Source of the DNA: Hevea brasiliensis
Taxonomy: Eukaryota > Streptophyta > Magnoliopsida > Malpighiales > Euphorbiaceae
Reading direction: 5' to 3'
Length of the DNA stretch: 64,000 bases
NCBI RefSeq assembly: GCF_030052815.1
Contig: NC_079498.1
Coordinates: 98,660,041-98,724,040 of the forward strand
The position numbers were made by a program, and so were the translations under genes. The notes beneath the pieces were generated by a model. The model ran no database searches. It saw nothing but the letters and a program-made list of their open reading frames with translations, and had not been told where the DNA came from. Below, one piece after another: positions 26,141-38,979 of the stretch (its first letter is position 1; each line of letters starts with the position of its first letter).

Positions 26141-26869
26141 CTCCTCGCGACAGTCATCTTTTTTTCCCACCTCTCCTTTTGACATTTTTCTTTTCTATTT
26201 ATATTGGTTGCTCTAGGGTTAGGTTGCTCTAAGTCCAAAGGGCCTTAGGAGTCTCGTTTTTATCCGAAAACAAGAGGGAAATTCGAGTTATAAAACTAGC
26301 TGCAGCATAGTACACGACCCATGTGTCACTACACGAGTCCCGCAAAGTAGGGCCATGTAACTTGCTGGAGGAGAATCGCGTGGTCTTATTTTGGCACAGA
26401 AAGTTACAAGGGTCTGTGCCAATTACACGGGCCTGATTACATGGGCTGTGTACTGTTGTTCCAATAAGTTTCTTCAAGCTAGCTTGCGTTCGGCAGAGAC
26501 TTACACGAGTCCTTGCAGATTACACGAGTCTCATTACACGATCCGTGTACTTGTGTTTCTCATTGATTCTCTTGGCTTTCTTCTGGTAGATATTTACACG
26601 GGTTTGGGGCTTGGTTTACATGACCCGTGTACTTTGCATCAGCAGCAATTCTCTGTCTCTTGACTCCTCTAAGCTTTTCTTGCACTCCTATATTTCTGTA
26701 GCTTCACCCAAATACCTGAAATGATGTAGAAAAACATGGAATTAAGGGCTTTACAATAGAAATTATGAAAACTAATGAAATCAATTATTATATATGAAAA
26801 TACTTGCCTAAATGCTATGAAATAGAATGCAAATGTGCTTAAAAATATCTATACAATTTAAGTGTATCA
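26133..26869 (-). mobile_element. Athila LTR, truncated 3' LTR of inverted element
   Basis: Reverse-oriented LTR from its TG end (26869, TGATACAC on -) to a break at CAGTAGCTCT, where it meets the plus-strand gag/protease. R/U5 is missing. The promoter TATA region is present near 26195-26205. Confidence 0.85.
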
Positions 26870-28844
26870 AATACCCCCAAACTCAAACTTTTGCTTGTCC
26901 TCAAGCAAAGCAAAACTCTATTTTAAAACACATTTCTGGGGATACTTAATAATACAACCATAAATTTAATAAGCATAGAATTGAACTCCTCTAACCTTCA
27001 TACCAATTTCCCTCTTTCAAGGCATAAGGGTTCTAATAGCTACCTGTTTGGAACTTCACCTGGTTTCATGGTGTTTCGACTAATTATTCCTCTATACAAG
27101 ACCATTAATAAGCCACAAACAACCTGATTTATCGGGATAGAATTAAGAAACACTAACTCCCCCAAATTTGCCTCTTGAGATGAAGTATTTCAATTCCAAC
27201 TCCATAGGCATATCTCAATTTCCTATCTCCACTAGTGTAGCATGTGCTTTTTCAAAAGATCAGAAGGTCTTTAAAAGGGTTGTAATGAGGCTAAAGGGAT
27301 AATGACTTGTTTGCCAATGAAAGGTTTTTAGGGAATGCAAATTTGAGGATAGCATGTATGCATAAAATCCAAGTATACTGAGTTTATTTCTACATATTTT
27401 GCATGGAGTGGAAAGGCTTTTGGCTTTTTATATCGCCAAGCATGCTTCCATGATACTTAGCTTGGGACTTCTTTTCTTTTTCCTTTTTGTCCTCTCCCCC
27501 AAACTCATTGCTTTTGCTGGGTTAGAAAGGTAAATTTTTCTTTGGTTTCAATTGCACATTCACATTCTTTTTTGAGTTCCACATCCTTTCTTCATTTTCT
27601 TTATGCATTTTGCTTCCTCAAAAGGGTATGATAGGTGTTTAGGTTAGGGGTTAGGTGAATAACATGGGTAACAATAAATTTTAAGGGATAAACATAGGCT
27701 TCAAGTTGGCTATAAGGGATATACATTTTAATTAGGGGTGGCTAGGGCTTAGTGAGGTTGTATCAAAGAATGCCTTAATCATTTCTTCATCAAGCCTATG
27801 CTAAGATTTCGCCTTGATAGGTTCAAGAGATATGTTCTAGAGATAGTGAGGTAATTTTTTAGTTTGCTACTCTTGTTCTTGGGCATTGGGTTGGAGGCTG
27901 GGGTGGAGAAGGTGAGGATTCTCCTCTTTGACTTGAAAAAGAGCCGATCCTTCTTGAAGATCTCTTCGTAGGAGCCATGGATGTGTTTTTGGGAAGAGAA
28001 AAGTAGGATTTTGGTGAAGGGAGATGAGATTTGAGAGGTTTTTATAGGCTAGGAAGGGAGTAGATGAAGGGTTTTGTGTTTATGAAGGGTTTTAATACTA
28101 AGGGTGCATTTAAAGAGCCGTTAGGACTCTTCGTTTTGCACGTTTCACTCCCCAGGAGTCGCGTCTGCTACAAAATACCTGGTCGTGTATCACTACAAGG
28201 GTCCCGACATGTAGGGCCATGTAAATTTCTGCTTGAAATTTTCAAAATCTATCGTAGTACACAGTCCGTGTAAATCAGCTCTAGGACCCGTGTAACTTTC
28301 TGTCTCTCGAGTTACTTTATTGGATATGTTACACAGCCCGTGTAAAATATAATTAGCCCCGTGTAACCTTTTATCTCTTAGTTATTCTGCTAGAGACACT
28401 ACACGATCCATGTAAAGTGGGATGTGGACCATGTAATTTTCTGTCTCCCGAAAGGTCGAGATTGCATGAAATTTACGGATTTCCAGAAAGTTACATGGGG
28501 CATGTAAAACCGTACACGACCCATGTAATTTTCTGATTTTTCAAATCTTTGACAAATGAAAAATTTTATCATTATAACACATGAAATGGATACAAAGATT
28601 AACAATAGAGTTACTTCTCCGGTTTTGTTCAATTTTCCCTTTTGTGGTTTTGACTTGGTAATTCCCTTCCTCTCTTCATCTCTAGTCCCCTTTCTAAGAA
28701 ATTCCTACAAAGTGAAATGCTAATGAGTATAAAACAAAAAATTCAATATGGAAAATGAAAAGAAAAGGAAAGTTTAGAAAAATTTTGGATTACCTCCCAA
28801 AAAGCGCTTGTTTATAATCTTTAGCTGGACTTTGCTTGTTTATG
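26870..28844 (-). pseudogene. Inverted element: 3' UTR, deleted ORF3 and pol-ORF3 spacer
   Basis: From right to left in element order: spacer with palindromic TACACGG/CCGTGTA-type motifs (about 28140-28540), the first roughly 110 bp of ORF3 (starting near the ATG at 27977), then a deletion to the 3' UTR (26870-27870). Compared with the plus copy, the interval matching about 39090-40850 is absent. The join near 27868 shares a short GCT. No intact protein. Confidence 0.75.
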
Positions 28845-31800
28845 GTCTGCCAGTAGGAGGATTGAGAGTGCAATTGACTCCCGTTTCTATGGGTTCTCCC
28901 TGAAAGTAAGGCTTCAACCTCTGCCCATTGACCTTGAATGCACCTGAGGTTTCCCTCCATACCTATACTGCTCCATGTGGGAAGACTTGGGTGACCTTGA
29001 AAGGTCCAGACCATCTTGATTTCAACTTTCCCGGAAAGAGTTTCAATCGAGAGTTGAATAAGAGGACATGATTTACTTCTTTTATCTCTTTCCTTGCTAT
29101 GTGCCTGTCGTGCCATCTTTTGGTTTTATCCTTGAAGATTTTGGCATTTTCGTATGCATCCTGTCGGATTTCTTCTAACTCATTTAGTTGTAAGACCCTT
29201 TTCTCACTAGCAGCTTTGAGGTTGAAGTTTAAGATCTGAATTGCCCAGTAAGCTTTATGCTTAAGTTCAACAGGGAGATGACATGATTTTTCATAAACCA
29301 GACGGAAGGGTGTTGTGCCAATTGGGGTTTTATATGGAGTGCGGTATGCTTAAAGTGCATCATCTAACTTTATGCACCAGTCCTTCCTGGATTTGTTTAC
29401 GGTTTTCTCCAGAATCTACTTCAATTCCCTGTTTGAGATTTCTACTTGACCGCTGGTTTGAGGATGGTAAGGTGTGGCCACTTTGTGAGTCACTCCATAC
29501 TTTTTCAGTAGTGTTTTGAATTGTTGGTTGCATAAGTGACTTCCTCTATCACTGATTAATGCTCGTGGTGTTTCAAATCTTGTGAAAATATTTTTCTTAA
29601 GGAACCTTGTGACCACTCTAGCATCATTGGTTTGTGTCGCAATTGCTTCTACCCATTTTGATACATAATCAACTCCAACCAGAATATACTTGTTTCCATA
29701 GGAAAAGGGAAATGGACCCATGAAGTTTATTCCCCATACATCAAACAATTCTATCTCAAGTATACCATGCAGTGGCATTTCATTCCTTCTTGAGCTGTTG
29801 CCTGTTCTTTGACATTGATCACAACCTAGCATAAAGGATCTTACATCCTTAAACAAATGTGGCCAGTAAAACCCTGCTTGTACAATTTTTGCTGCGGTTT
29901 TTGAGGTACCAAAATGTCCTCCATATAGTGATGAATGGCAATGATAAATGATACTTTCCATATCTTCCTCTGGTATACATCTTCTTATCAGCCCATCATT
30001 ACATCTCTTGTATAGTAGAGGTTCCTCCCATAAGTAATATCTCACACAATGTAGGAATTTCTTCCTTTGCTGATAAGTCATGTTTGGAGGCAGTATCCTA
30101 CATACAAGAAAGTTAACAAAATTAGCGTACCATGGAGCCTTGGAGAATGCAAGTAATTGCTCATCAGGAAATGAATCATCAATTGGCAAATCTTCGAAGT
30201 CCTCTATGTACTCCAATTTTAATCTGGAAAGATGGTCAGCTACTACATTTTTGGATCCCTTTTTGTCCGTTATTTCAAGGTCAAATTCTTGTAGGAGTAG
30301 GATCCATCGAATTAGCCTTGGTTTTGCTTTTTTCTTGTTCAAAAGGTATTGGATTGTAGCATGATCTATAAATACAATGACTTTTGACCCAATGAGGTAA
30401 GATCTGAACTTCTCCATTGCAAATACCACTATTAGGAATTCCTTTTCTGTGGTGGCATAATTGATTTGCGCATCATCTAATATCTCGCTAGCATAATAAA
30501 TAGCATGGAGCTTTTTATCCTTTCTTTGCCCGAGCACTGCTCCAACTGCAAAGTCACTCACGTCGCACATAACCTCTAATGATAGCTCCCAATTCAGTGG
30601 CTGCATTATTGATGTTGATATCAGGGCTTCTTTTATCCTGTTAAAGGAAACAAGGCAATTTTCATCAAAATCAAAGGGAACATCTTGGCTTAACAAGTTG
30701 GTAAGTGGCTTAGCTATTTTAGAAAAGTCCTTTATAAATCTTCTGTAGAATTCTGCATGTCTCAAAAAGCTTCACACTCCCTTGACTGATGTTGGTGGTG
30801 GCATGTTTTCAATGATCTCAATTTTTGCCTTATCTACTTCAATTCCTCTTTTTGATATCAAATATCCCAGAACTATACCTTCCATTACCATAAAATGGCA
30901 TTTTTCCCAATTTAGGACCAAGTTTGATTCCTCACATCTTTGCAACACCTTAGATAAATTAGCTAGGCAATCATCAAAAGTAGTTCCACAGACAGAAAAA
31001 TTATCCATAAAAACTTCCATGATATCTTCAATATAATCAGAAAAGATAGCCATCATGCATCTTTGAAAGGTAGTAGGGGCATTACAAAGACTAAAAGGCA
31101 TTCTCCTATATGCAAATGTTCCATAGGGACAAGTGAATGTTGTCTTTTCTTAATCTTCTGGGTGAATAGGAATTTGAAAGAATCCCGAATATCCATCTAG
31201 ATAACAAAAATAGGATTGTTTTGCTAATCTTTCTAACATTTGGTCAATAAAGGGGAGACGAAAATGGTCTTTTCTGGTGGCACTGTTTAATTTTCTATAG
31301 TCTATGCACATTCGCCAACCAGTGACTACTCTAGTAGGAATTAGTTCATTGCTTGCATTTTGGATAACAGTTGTCCCACCTTTCTTAGGAACTACATGAA
31401 CTGGACTAACCCATTTACTATCAGAGATTGGGTATATGATACCTGCATATGAAGTTTTAAAATTTCTTTCTTGACTACCTCTTTCATGTTTGGGTTAAGT
31501 CTTCTTTGGTGTTCGATTGTGGGTTTACAGTTTTCTTCCATAGGTATCCTATGCATGCAAATCGAAAGGTTGATTCCCTTCAGGTCTTCTATCTAATATC
31601 CTATGGCTTTGCTATGGATCCTAAGTTCTCTTAGCAATTTTTCCTCTTTTAGCTTAGACAGGCTAGCATTGGTTATAACAGGATATTTAGAATTTGAGTC
31701 CAGAAATGCATAACTTAGTGAAGACGGGAGAGGTTTAAGCTCTACCTGTTTGGCATTTTCCTGGAGCTTACCTTTGGTTTGTTCCCCCTTCAACTCCTCC

Positions 31801-32840
31801 ATCTCGGAAGCTTTAGCTAATGGTAGGGGTGGATGAGCTGCTAACTGTTGTGCACAGGCTGCTATTTCTGTATTTTCATCATTCACAGTGTGACTGTGCA
31901 CAATACATGCTTCAAGAGGATCTTTAGGATGTGTCTCATGAAATTTCTTTTCAACATATTCGTCAATTGTGTCGACTTTGAAGCATTCATTAGGTTCAAA
32001 TTTGTGTTTCATTGTGTTGAACAAGTTGAACTCCACTTCTTCTTCTCCTACTTTAAGAGTTAGTCACCCATTTTTGACATCTATGATAGCTCAGGCAGTT
32101 GCCAAGAATGGTCTTCCCAAGATGATAGGAATTTTAACATCTTCTTCCATCCCAAGGATAACAAAATCCACTGGAATGAAGAATTTGCCCACTTTAATTG
32201 GAATGTCCTCCAGTATTCCTACAGGATTTTTAACAGATCGATCAGCCAATTGCAATGAGATTATTATTGGTTTCAGTTCCCCGATCTCCAGCTTTTTGCA
32301 TATTGATAGAGGCATTAAACTGACGCTTGCCCCAAGATCACAGAGGGCCTTATCTATTTTCTTGTCACCAATGAGGCAAGGTATGGAGAAGCTTCCTGGA
32401 TCTTTCAACTTTTGAGGCAGTTTGTTTTGCAGTATGGCACTGCATTCCTCTGTTAGAGCTATTGTTCCATAGTCTTCTAGCTTTCTCTTCTTTGACAGAA
32501 TTTCCTTAAGAAATTTGGCATAAGATGGCATCTGAGAAAGTGCTTCAGTGAAGGGGATGTTGACGTAGACTTTTGTAAAACTTCCAAAAACTTCCCAAAC
32601 TGCTTGTCCAATTTGGCTTTCTGAAATCTCTGAGGAAAAGGTAGGGGAGGCTGGTATGATTCTGGTAATTTCTTTATCTTCCTTTCTTCCTCTTCCTGAT
32701 CTTTCTTAGCTTCTTCCTCCTTTTTCTCTGCTTGGTTTTTATATCTTTCTATGGCTCCCCCCATCGGTTCTACCTCTGGTTGTACTAGAGTTCTCCCACT
32801 CCTCAGTGTAACTGCCTTACAATGCTCTCTTGGGTTCATT
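28845..32840 (-). pseudogene. Athila pol (protease-RT-RNase H-integrase), disrupted
   Basis: Element order on the minus strand: NPREHCKAVTLRSGRT (about 32839); aspartic protease with ALCDLGASVSLMP (about 32300); reverse transcriptase with YLDGYSGF and, at the usual FMDD site, FMDN (EVFMDNFSV, about 31015); RNase H ([23 protein letters not shown] cut into shorter recognisable parts, about 30500); and integrase with an HHCC zinc finger ([20 protein letters not shown]) and core. At the first expected core Asp the sequence reads VWGINF. The second Asp (ISDRG) and Glu (GQVEIS) are present. It is broken by a TAA in HPED-(stop)-EKTT, by a frameshift near 30770 and by other stops. Not functional. Confidence 0.88.
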
Positions 32841-33149
32841 TCTGGTTGGCTAGGCAGTTTGCCAGCAGCCTTACTTGAAGAGCTTGCTTACTAAGCGATC
32901 TGATTCTCTAGCATCTTGTTGTGAGTAGTAAGTTGGTCCACTATGGAATTCAGCTGTTTAATCGATTCGGTTTATTATTGTTGAGCTGCTAAGAACCCTT
33001 CCATCATGGTTTCCATAGCCATTTTCGGTTCAGGTTGTTGAGGTTGGAGAGGTAGTGATGACTGTGCAAAGTTTTGACCTCTGTTCTGAAATCCAGGGAG
33101 TGCTGGTGATTTGTACCCTTGTTCCTTATTTATTGGCTGGTTCTACTGA

Positions 33150-34242
33150 TTGGACCATGAGAAATTTGGGTGGTTCCTCCATCCAAGGTTGTAAGTATTT
33201 GAATATGGATTGTTGGGCTGCCTCTGGTTGAAGTTTCCTCCGTTATTCACATAGTTCATCTATTCTGAGGAGGGTTCATTGAAATTGTTGTATTCTAAAT
33301 TCATGTATCCCCCTCCATAGCTATCTTCATGTTGACTATTTATACTAACTGTGTTGGCTTGCATCTTCTCGATTTTTCTTGTGAGCTGATCAAATTGAGC
33401 ATTTATCATGCTTAGGGCGTCTACTTCTAGTACACCTACAGTTTTCCTTGCATTTCCTCTTTTATTTGACCACTCATAGTTATGGTATGCCACCCTTTAT
33501 AGAAGTTCAAGTGCTTGTGGCACTATTTTCTCCGTTAGATCACTTTCGGCAGCTGAATCAACTGTGCTCCTTGTAGAGGGTAGTAACCCATTATAGAAGT
33601 TTTACACTAATAGCCAATCTTCTATACCATGGTGTGGACATTCTCTTTGCAGGTCTTTATATCTTTCCCATGAGTCATATAGTGATTCTCCCTCCTTTTG
33701 TCTGAAGGTGTTGAGCTCAAGCCTTAGTTTTGCAGTCTTTGCAGGTGGAAAATACCTTGCTAGAAAGCTTGAGAGAGATTCTCCCAATTAGTGAACGTTC
33801 CAGCTGGTTGAGAAAGTGACCACTTCCTTCCTTTGTCCCGGAGAGAGAATGGGAATGCTCTGAGTCTTATTGCTTGATTAGACACTCAATTCATCTTGAA
33901 TGTATCACATAGGGTGAGAAAGCACTGGAGGTGATAGTGTGGGTCTTCTATAGGCGAACCTGCAAATTGGGTTTGTTGAATCATTTAGAGCCATGCTAGT
34001 TTTAATTCAAAGTTGTTAGCTTCCACTGTGGGTCTAGTGACACTGGGCTGAAATCCTTAAACAAATAGAGCTCTGTAATCTCTTAAGAGTCTTAGTCTGT
34101 CATTATTATTGCCCATGGTTGGAAATTCAGGATCTCCTTGACTGTGCTCTTGATGTTTCCTTTCTCTCCCAATGGCTTTCAGAGTTCTGTCTATCTCCTG
34201 ATCACAGTCCAATATTTCTTCTTTTGGCCTTGTTCTGGTCAT
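33150..34242 (-). pseudogene. Athila gag, inverted element, disrupted
   Basis: Starts MTRTRPKEEI at 34242 and matches the plus-strand gag along its length, with several stops and a frameshift near 33780 in the NWENLSQAF region. It is preceded on its 5' side by the perfect PBS and LTR. Its C-terminal linker shares with the plus copy a stop at the same place (QI-x-x-stop-AS-x-SS). Confidence 0.85.
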
Positions 34243-34367
34243 ATACCAGATTGAGAACCTGAGAGAAAAGAAGAAAAATATAACCAGTAAAATAAAATTA
34301 TATAACAAATATAATTGCCTAAATCAGCTAAATTGCCTATCGCTTGATATTACTAAAGCCAAAGCAA

Positions 34368-34385
34368 TCCCCGGCAACGGCGCCA
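34368..34385 (-). other. Perfect tRNA-Asp primer-binding site
   Basis: On the minus strand TGGCGCCGTTGCCGGGGA. This is the complement of the 3' end of plant tRNA-Asp plus CCA (known for Athila/Calypso-type elements). It lies 6 bp from the LTR end. Confidence 0.9.
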
Positions 34386-34391
34386 AAAACT

Positions 34392-35993
34392 TGTTTGCCT
34401 GGTTTTACAACCCCACAAGTGCACGGATCGCTAACAAGTAATAAAGTGATAAGTAGAGTATCGTTCCCATGAGAATTTTTTTATTTAGCAAGTATCAATC
34501 TACACAGTAATTTTGATTGTCTAGGCTTTCGAATGTTTAGGGAGTAAAGTTGTTAACTTTAAACACTAGAATGGTAAACTTAAAATGAAGTAATCTATTT
34601 TTGGAACAATTCTGGAGTTAAGATTTCACACTTAAATCTTATTAGGGATGTTATCTCGTTTATTTACTAAATTGAGATTCGTTTTCTTTGATGGAAATTA
34701 GCCCTAAGTTATCCTAAATCCTCTCTCAAGGAATCTAGGGTGTATTTTAATTAGTTCAAACCTAATTTCATGGTGATCAAATTAATTAAAATCCTTTAAG
34801 ACTTTTGACCGATTTTTAGGTTCCACAAAGGTATCAGCCTATGTCTAGGTCAGAATTCCTAGGTTCAAGATCTTGATTTTCTAATGTTAATCTTCACCTT
34901 TCAGTCCTTCAATTAACATCTACAATCATGTCTAAGTGGGTACCATCACATAGCATGCATTAGGATCACAAGAAATCAAATCAAGAAACAAATCTCAAAT
35001 CCAGTAAATAAAACTTTAATGTTCATCCATAATAATAATTACAAGCATTACTCTCCTAAATCCAGAATAAGGAAACTACTTACTCATGGTGAGTTCAGCA
35101 AACATCATGATAAAAAGTAAAGACAGTAAAAAGAAAATCATGTAAAGAAACAAAGCGATAGAAATCTATCAAGGGAGATGAAACGAAGAAATCGAAGATA
35201 GTTTACAGCTTTGATCTTGTGAAACTTCAGCTGGAAAACTTCTTTTGGTGTCATGCGGAGCCCAACAGCCGTAGCCTTCAGTAGCTCTCCCCGCAATAGT
35301 CGTCATTTTTTTCCACCTGTCTTTTTGACGTTTTTCTTTTTATTTATATTGGTTGCTCTAGGGTTAGGTTGCTCTGAGTCCAAAGGGCCTTAGGAGTCTC
35401 ATTTTTATCTAAAAATAGGAGGAAAACTCGAGTTATAAAATTGGCTGCAGCATAGTACACGGCCCGTGTGTTACTGCACGGGTCCCACAAAGTAAGGCCG
35501 TGTAACTTGCTAGAGGAGAATTGCGTGGTCTTGTTTTGGCACAGAAAGTTACACGGGCCTGATTATACAGTCTGTGTACTGTTGTTCCCATAAGTTTCTT
35601 CAAGCTAGCTTGCGTTCGGCAGAGACTTACACTGGTCCTTGCAGATTACACGGGTCTCATTACACTACCCGTGTACTTGTGTTTCTCATCGATTCTCTTG
35701 GCTTTCTTCTGGCAGAGATTTACACGGCTTTGGGGCTTGGTTTACATGACCCGTATACTTTGCATCAGCAGTAATTCTCTGTCTCTTGAGTCCTCCAAGC
35801 TTTTCTTGCACTCCTATATTTCTGTAACTTCACCCAAACACCTGAAATGATGTAGAAAACATGGAATTAAGGGCTTTACAATAGAAATTACGAAAACTAA
35901 TGAAATCAACTATTATGTATGAAAATTAATTGCCTAAATGCTATGAAATAGAATGCAAATGTGCTTAAAAATATCTATACAATTCAAGTGTAT
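34392..35993 (-). mobile_element. Athila 5' LTR of inverted element
   Basis: About 1.6 kb, nearly full length. It ends ...GGCAAACA next to the PBS, but its outer end reads ...GTGTAT where GTGTATCA is expected, so the terminal TG is missing exactly where plus-strand pol begins. Confidence 0.88.
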
Positions 35994-35995
35994 AA

Positions 35996-38114
35996 ATTGC
36001 CTAGCTAATTTATCTAAGATGTGAGGAATCAAACCTGGTCCTAAATTGGGAAAAATGCCACTTTATGGTAAGGGAAGGTATAGTTCTGGGACATTTGATA
36101 TCAAAAAGAGGAATTGAAGTAGATAAGGCAAAAATTGAGATCATTGAAAACATGCCACCATCAACATTAGTCAAGGGAGTGCGAAACTTTTTGGACATGC
36201 AGGATTCTACAGAAGATTTATCAAGGACTTTTCCAAAATAGCTAAGCCACTTACTAACTTGTTAAGCCAAGATGTTCCCTTTGATTTTGATGAAAATTGT
36301 CTTGTTTCCTTTAACAGGATAAAAGAAGCCCTGATATCAGCACCAATAATGCAGCCACCGAATTGGGAGCTACCATTCGAGGTTATGTGCGACGCGAGCG
36401 ACTTTGCAGTTGGAGCAATGCTCAGGCAAAGAAAGGATAAAAAGCTCCATGCTATTTATTATGCTAGCAAGACATTAGATGATGCGCAAATCAATTATGC
36501 CACCACAGAAAAGGAATTCCTAGCAGTGGTAGTTGCAATGGATAAGTTCAGATCTTACCTCATTGGGTCAAAAGTCATTGTATTTACAGATCATGCTGTA
36601 ATCCGATACCTTTTGAACAAGAAGGAAGCAAAACCAAGGCTGATTCGATGGATCCTACTCCTACAAGAATTTAACCTTGAAATAAAGGACAAAAAGAGAT
36701 CCAAAAATGTAGTAGCTGACCATCTTTCCAAACTAAAATTGGAGTACATGGAGGACTTTGAAGATTTGCCAATTGATGATTCATTTTCTGATGAGCAATT
36801 ACTTGTATTCTCCAAGACTCCATGGTACGTTGATTTTGTTAACTTTCTTGTATGCAAGATACTGCCTCCAAACATGACTTATCAGCAAAGGAAGAAATTC
36901 CTACATGATGTGAGATATTACTTATGGGAGGAACCTCTACTATACAAGAGATGTAATGATGGGCTGATAAGAAGATGCATACCAGAGGAAGATATGGAAA
37001 GTGTCATTTATCACTGCCATTCATCACTATATGGAGGATATTTCGACACCTCAAAAATCACAGCAAAAATTTTGCAAGCAAGGTTTTACCGGCCACATTG
37101 GTTTAAGGATGTAAGATCCTTTGTGCTAGGTTGTAATCAATGCCAAAGAACAGGTAACAGCTCAAGAAGGAATGAAATGCCACTGCATGGTATACTTGAG
37201 ATAGAATTGTTTGATGTATGGGGAATAAACTTCATAGGCCCATTTCCCTCTTCCCATGGAAATAAGTATATTCTGGTTGGAGTTGATTATGTATCAAAAT
37301 GGATAGAAGCAATTGCGACACTAACTAACGATGCTAAAGTGGTCACAAGATTCCTTAAGAAAAACATTTTCACAAGATTTGGAACACCACGAGCAATAAT
37401 CAATGATGGAGGAAGTCACTTCTACAACCAACAATTCGAAACACTACTGAAAAATTATGGAGTGACTCACAAAGTGGCCACACCTTACTATCCTCAAACC
37501 AGCAGTCAAGTAGAAATCTCAAACAGGGAACTAAAGCAGATTATGGAGAAAACCGTAAACAGATACAGGAATGACTGGTGCATAAAGTTAGATGATGCAC
37601 TTTGGGCATACCGCACTGCATATAAAACCCCAATTGGCACAACACCCTTCCATCTGGTTTATGAAAAATCATGTCATATCCCTGTTGAACTTGAGCATAA
37701 AGCTTACTGGGCAATTCAGATCTTAAACTTCGACCTCAAAGCTACTAGTGAGAAAAGGGTCTTACAACTGAATGAGTTGGAAGAAATCTGATAGGATGCA
37801 TACGAAAATGCCAAAATCTTCAAGGATAAAATCAAAAGATGGCACAACAGGCGCATAGCAAGGAAAGAGATAAAAGAATGAGATCTTGTCCTCTTATTCA
37901 ACTCTCGATTGAAACTCTTTCCGGGAAAGCTGAAATCAAGATGGTCCGAACCTTTCAAGGTCACCTAAGTTTCCCAGATGGAGCAGTAGAGGTATGGAGT
38001 AAAACCTCAGGTGCATTCAAGATCAATGGGTATAGGTTGAAGCCTTACTTTCAGGGAGAACTCATAGAAACGGGAGTCAATTGCACTCTCAATCCTTCTA
38101 CTGACAGACCATAA
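35996..38114 (+). pseudogene. Athila pol 3' half (RT end, RNase H, integrase), disrupted
   Basis: Begins inside the RT (ATTGCCTAGCTAATTTATCT) with an 11-bp deletion relative to the inverted copy. After a frameshift near 36200 a long open frame runs 36259-37791. It covers RNase H ([37 protein letters not shown]), the HHCC finger ([19 protein letters not shown]) and the integrase core. The core reads VWGINF where Asp is expected, then INDGGSHF and SQVEIS. Two adjacent stops, TGA TAG at about 37790, stand where the inverted copy has CGA CAG; the C-terminal chromatin-facing part continues to 38114. Not functional as it stands. Confidence 0.87.
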
Positions 38115-38409
38115 ACAAGCAAAGTCCAGCTAAAGACTATAAACAAGCGCGTTTTTGGTAGGCAACCCAAAATTTTTCTAAATTTTCCTTTTCTTTTCAT
38201 TTTCTGTATTGAATTTTTTGTTTTATACTCATTAGCATTTCACTTTATAGGAATTTCTTGGAAAGGGGACTATAGATGAAGAAAGGAACGGAATCACCAA
38301 GTCAAAACCACAAAAGAGAAAATTGAACAAAACCGAGGAAGTAACTCTATTGTTAATCTTTGTATCCATTTCATGTATTATAATGATAAAATTTTTCATT
38401 TGCCAAACA

Positions 38410-38790
38410 TTTGAGAAATCAGAAAATTACACGGGTCGTGTACGGTTTTACACACCCCGTGTAACTTTCTGGAAATCCATAAATTTCATGTAATCTCGAC
38501 CCTTCGGGAGACAGAAAATTACACGGGTCCACATCCCACTTTACACGGACCATGTAATGTCTCTAGCAGAATAACTAAGAGACAGAAGGTTACACGGGGC
38601 TAATTGTATTTTACACGGGCCGTGTAACATATCCAGTAAAGTAACCCGAGAGATAAAAAGTTACACGGGTCCCGGAGCTAATTTACACGGGCCGTGTACT
38701 ACAACAAATTTCGAAAATTTCAGGCAGAAATTTACACGGCCCTACATGTCGGGACCCTTGTAGTAATACACGACCCATATATTTCATCGC
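38410..38790. repeat. Cluster of palindromic TACACGG-type motifs in pol-ORF3 spacer
   Basis: About five units, each pairing a TTACACGGG half with a CCGTGTAA half. The clearest are ACACGGGCCGTGTAA near 38612 and 38685. The same cluster, inverted, lies at 28140-28540, and related motifs fill the LTR U3 (about 42065-42390, 45015-45330). Confidence 0.75.
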
Positions 38791-38979
38791 AGACGTGACT
38801 CCTGGGGAGTGAAACGTGCAAAACGAAGAGTTCTAACGGCTCTTTAAATGCACCCCTAGCATTAAAACCCTTCATAAACACAAAACCCTTCATCTACTCC
38901 CTTCCTAGCCTATAAAAACCTCTCAAATCTCATCTCCCTTCATCAAAATCCTACTCTTCTCCTTCCCAAAAACACATCC

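Noticed and set aside
34360..34390. tRNA-Asp gene
   Set aside because: Only the 18-nt complement of the tRNA 3' end is present, next to an LTR: a primer-binding site, not a gene.
38410..38790. Repeated palindromes as a CRISPR-like array
   Set aside because: Plant retrotransposon context, irregular spacing, variable repeats and no unique spacers.
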